Shown: positions 59,314 to 61,326 of the stretch, one piece after another
Layout of the letters: the number at the start of each line of letters is the position of its first letter
Position numbering within the stretch: the first letter of the stretch is position 1
Assembly: GCA_022796855.1 (NCBI GenBank)
Contig: JAAWJM010000007.1
Span: 1 to 61,326, forward strand
DNA from: Clostridia bacterium
GTDB lineage: Bacteria > Bacillota > Clostridia > TANB77 > CAG-508
Direction: 5' to 3'
Length of the DNA: 61,326 nt
Notes under the pieces: model-generated
What the model saw: only the letters and a program-made list of their open reading frames with translations
Database searches by the model: none
What the model was told of the DNA's origin: nothing
Program-made: the position numbers and the translations under genes

Positions 59314-60261
59314 TTACGCTTTATCCTCTTGGCTTTTTTCTTTTACTTCTATTTCTTCTTTTTTCTCTTTTCCAAATTTGATGCTTTTTAATCGGTCAAT
59401 TTTGGTAATTCTTTCTTCTCCAAAACGTTTTGTTACAATGTTTTTAATTAATATTTTTTTCATGGTTTCTTCTTTTACATCTGCTATTAGGGTTCCATCT
59501 TTGGCAATTGAAATTTTCCCTGTTTCTTCAGAAACTACGATAGCAATGGCATCGGATTCTTTTGATATTCCAATGGCTGCTCTATGCCTTGTTCCTAATT
59601 CCTTAGCAATATCAGCATCACTTGCAAGAGGTAACATACATGCTGCTGCCGCAATTTTGTTATTAGAAATAACCACTGCCCCATCATGAAGTGGAGTATT
59701 TGGTACAAAGATATTAACCAATAGCTGTGGAGATACTTCTGAATCGATACTAATTCCAGTAGCAATGATGTCTTTTATTTGAATATCTCTTTCAATTACT
59801 AATAATGCTCCTGTTCTTGCTTTTGAAAGTTCCATTGCTGCTATAATAATTTTATAAATATCTTCTTTTGTTCTTGTTTCTAAATCTTTATCAATTCCAA
59901 AAAATCTAGTAAATTTATTGGTTCCTAATTGCTCTAATGCGCGTCTTAATTCTGGTTGGAAAATAACAATTAATGCAAATACTCCCCAAGTCATAACAAT
60001 ACTTAATAGAAAATTTAGAATTCTTAATTGTAAAAAATAACTCACTAAATTAATAATAATCAAAAAAGAAATTCCTTTTAATAATTGCCATGCTCTTGAA
60101 TTTTTTGCAAATTTAATAATGGTTACTGCTAAAAAAATGACAATCGTAATATCCACCGCTAGTACCAATAGGCTTATTGGGTTTTTAGAAAATGCCTCCA
60201 AGTATCCTACAATAATATCATTATAAAATTGTTGCATATTAGTTCCAAAACCATCTATCAT
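59314..60261 (-). CDS. cdaA: Diadenylate cyclase CdaA
   Basis: A 315-residue membrane enzyme making cyclic di-AMP from two ATP. Three N-terminal helices (about 30-100) precede the DAC domain with PLHDGAVVI (DGA near 193) and GTRHRAAIG (RHR near 228). The C-terminal tail of about 70 residues is highly charged (EKKEEIEVKEKSQEDK). The start at 60261 is preferred for spacing from GAAGGA. In many Firmicutes cdaA is followed by ybbR and glmM; here no such gene lies downstream. Confidence 0.95.
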   Translation of the reverse strand: MIDGFGTNMQQFYNDIIVGYLEAFSKNPISLLVLAVDITIVIFLAVTIIKFAKNSRAWQLLKGISFLIIINLVSYFLQLRILNFLLSIVMTWGVFALIVIFQPELRRALEQLGTNKFTRFFGIDKDLETRTKEDIYKIIIAAMELSKARTGALLVIERDIQIKDIIATGISIDSEVSPQLLVNIFVPNTPLHDGAVVISNNKIAAAACMLPLASDADIAKELGTRHRAAIGISKESDAIAIVVSEETGKISIAKDGTLIADVKEETMKKILIKNIVTKRFGEERITKIDRLKSIKFGKEKKEEIEVKEKSQEDKA

Positions 60262-60277
60262 AACCATTCCTTCTTTC

Positions 60278-60400
60278 CTATCTACTTACTAAATAAAATA
60301 TAACGGTTCCACAAGTTGCTAATACCATTAATCCTGCCAAAACTGCTGCCATAATTTTTACAAATAATTGACCTTTATTCTTTTTCTTATTTTCGCTCAT
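60278..60400 (-). CDS. Small membrane peptide upstream of cdaA
   Basis: A 40-residue frame: a basic start (SENKKKNKGQLFVK) and one membrane helix (IMAAVLAGLMVLATCGTVIFYL). AAGGAGG lies 6 bases upstream. It ends 17 bases before the cdaA start and is likely co-transcribed. It may be an accessory or a small unrelated protein. Confidence 0.7.
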   Translation of the reverse strand: MSENKKKNKGQLFVKIMAAVLAGLMVLATCGTVIFYLVSR

Positions 60401-60605
60401 ATTTTCCTCCTTTTTTGTATCACAATATTCTTGTCTTTCACCATCGTGTTTAAACTTTTTCTTAACATTTATGTACATGTTATATCACACTTCATTTCAT
60501 TTTTCAAGTATATTTTTTTAGCAAATTATCACCTTTATGGTCGTTTTTTCATAGTATATGGTATAAGCCTAAGGGGCTAATATAAACAAAGGAAGGTAGA
60601 TTTTT

Positions 60606-60773
60606 ATGGATTTTGAAAAACCATGTTGTCCAGTTGTTGAAGTAGATGGAAACATCGCTTGTGGTAAACAATTTGACTTAGATATTACTTTACCATGTGT
60701 CTTAGTGAAAAAGTACCAAAGAGAAAGAACCGTAAAAAAAAACGGTTCTCTTACTCTTATTTTACTATGTAAT
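60606..60773 (+). CDS. Small Cys-containing peptide, possible
   Basis: A 55-residue frame (MDFEKPCCPVVEVDGNIACG, KQFDLDITLPCVLVKKYQRE) with AAGGAAGG upstream. Four Cys and an acidic N-terminal part are visible; the last 15 codons run into the hairpin GAACCGT / ACGGTTC. It overlaps the 3' end of the opposite 46-residue frame by 17 bases. No known family. Coding potential is moderate. Confidence 0.4.
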
Positions 60774-60897
60774 TAAAGCCTTTAATTCTTCCTACATGAT
60801 ACACTTTCACAAATGTCTTAGGAAACATTCTAATAAGTACTCTCTCCCTCCAATCCTTACACTCCTTCATAATCTCTTTCAAAATTTTTTCTTCCAT
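60757..60897 (-). CDS. Small conserved-looking Firmicutes peptide
   Basis: A 46-residue frame (MEEKILKEIMKECKDWRERV, LIRMFPKTFVKVYHVGRIKG, FNYIVK) with GAAGGAGG 8 bases before ATG. The FPKTFVKVYHVGR part resembles a short family often seen in Clostridia as isolated genes; identity is from memory. It follows a structured leader. Confidence 0.55.
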   Translation of the reverse strand: MEEKILKEIMKECKDWRERVLIRMFPKTFVKVYHVGRIKGFNYIVK

Positions 60898-60909
60898 TTA
60901 TGGAACCTC

Positions 60910-61011
60910 CTTCATAATATATTGAAGGAACGTAGTACAATATCCATGTTAGTGTGGATATCATACTACATTTGAGAGATAAGATGATGTTTGACGACAG
61001 TCTTGTCTCTC
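60910..61011 (-). ncRNA. Triple-hairpin leader or small RNA
   Basis: Three stems in 100 nt on the minus strand: GAGAGA-AAGA / TCTT-TCTCTC (60974-61011), GTAGTA-ATATCCA / TGGATAT-TACTAC (60932-60969), and CTTCATAAT / ATATTGAAG (60910-60927), which touches the GAAGGAGG of the 46-residue gene. No known RNA family was recognised. It could be an attenuator. Confidence 0.5.
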
Positions 61012-61326
61012 TTTTTACCCTTCACTATATAAGAGTCATTTTTTACCCATTTCGTTACAAAAAAATGCAAATTTTTTAAACTTTTTTGTTATGGTGTTTC
61101 TTTTTGCGTTATTTTGTAGGGGTTAGAGTGTTTTAAAATATTGAAGAGTTGTTTTGATACGTTTCCGCTTTGTTCCGTTTCTGTCTTTTTGTTATGTTTT
61201 GAGGATAAAAAAAGAAGTAGCTCCCACCGAGGCTGCTGAAAAAGTAGTTTCAAATTAGCTCTCAAAAATCGTGAATTGGAAAATATTTTTCTAGTTCACG
61301 ATTTTTTGTATGTTTTGATAGTTTAA
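61012..61326. other. 315-bp noncoding right edge
   Basis: No gene with a binding site is visible. It contains AT-rich sequence and a terminal hairpin (61264-61306), and appears to be an intergenic region cut by the window edge. Confidence 0.5.
61264..61306. terminator. Terminator-like hairpin at the right edge
   Basis: AAAAATCGTGAA / TTCACGATTTTT, a 12-bp stem extended by an inner GAAAA / TTTTC pairing, with poly-T on one strand and poly-A on the other, so usable in both directions. Confidence 0.75.

Noticed and set aside
60606..60773. Cys-containing peptide as a RiPP precursor
   Set aside because: No modification enzyme, protease or transporter gene is adjacent, and the 3' part overlaps a hairpin and an opposite gene.

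Overview
The window is an AT-rich Firmicutes chromosome segment, most likely from a gut-type Clostridia lineage with a sporulation heritage, interrupted by one complete temperate siphophage-type prophage of about 39 kb. The host assignment rests on sporulation and cell-shape genes (yunB, a SPOCS-LysM coat/SipL-like gene, yabG, veg, mreB), low-GC ribosome binding sites (AAGGAGG), rqcP, cdaA and a DnaE of the usual Gram-positive/general bacterial size. No species can be named from the sequence alone.

Left host arm (1-19.1 kb): a partial prepilin-like gene, mtaB, mreB, yunB, a frameshifted SPOCS-LysM gene, veg, a secreted V8/trypsin-like protease, a membrane Ig-like protein, a frameshifted yabG, a zinc-ribbon peptide with a structured leader, a two-component system, a GC-richer palindromic repeat element, dnaE, a membrane XRE protein, rqcP, an Rpn-family nuclease gene, a membrane/Cys-rich protein and truA. 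Three host genes (SPOCS-LysM, yabG, truA) contain four single-base insertions in total, all at a CGG context.

Prophage (attL 19085-19101, attR 58175-58191): it sits inside the 5' coding part of truA. The prophage left end supplies a replacement truA start, while the displaced host 5' end lies beyond the right end. From right to left: tyrosine integrase, a membrane protein and a CI-like repressor (rightward); a Cro-like gene, an excisionase-like gene and an early leftward operon for recombination and replication (Gp157, Sak4-like ATPase, SSB-like protein, CHC2 zinc finger, DUF927 ATPase, SF2 helicase, RecU-like resolvase, a ParB-like membrane protein, a MetK-like enzyme, an ArpU-like regulator); a terminator and a tRNA-like gene; then the late operon: ParB-methyltransferase, terminase, portal, minor head protein with a toxin-like tail, an Acb2-like anti-CBASS peptide, scaffold, capsid, connectors, tail tube, tail chaperones with a probable programmed frameshift, tape measure, baseplate and tail fibre.

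The most notable system is a complete diversity-generating retroelement (DGR) at 22.5-25.8 kb. The tail-collar fibre gene ends in a C-type-lectin-like variable region (VR). It is followed by a stem-loop, an Avd-like gene, a template repeat (TR) rich in AAY codons, and a reverse transcriptase with the DGR-type SQ motif. TR and VR are 95 bp each and differ at 16 positions, 15 of them at template adenines. A stand-alone MutS domain-I-like protein is encoded 2 kb away, on the other strand at the prophage left end, and may be linked to the DGR or to phage regulation.

Right host arm (58.2-61.3 kb): displaced truA 5' remnant, a Cof-type HAD phosphatase, cdaA, a small membrane peptide, two small peptides and a structured noncoding segment.
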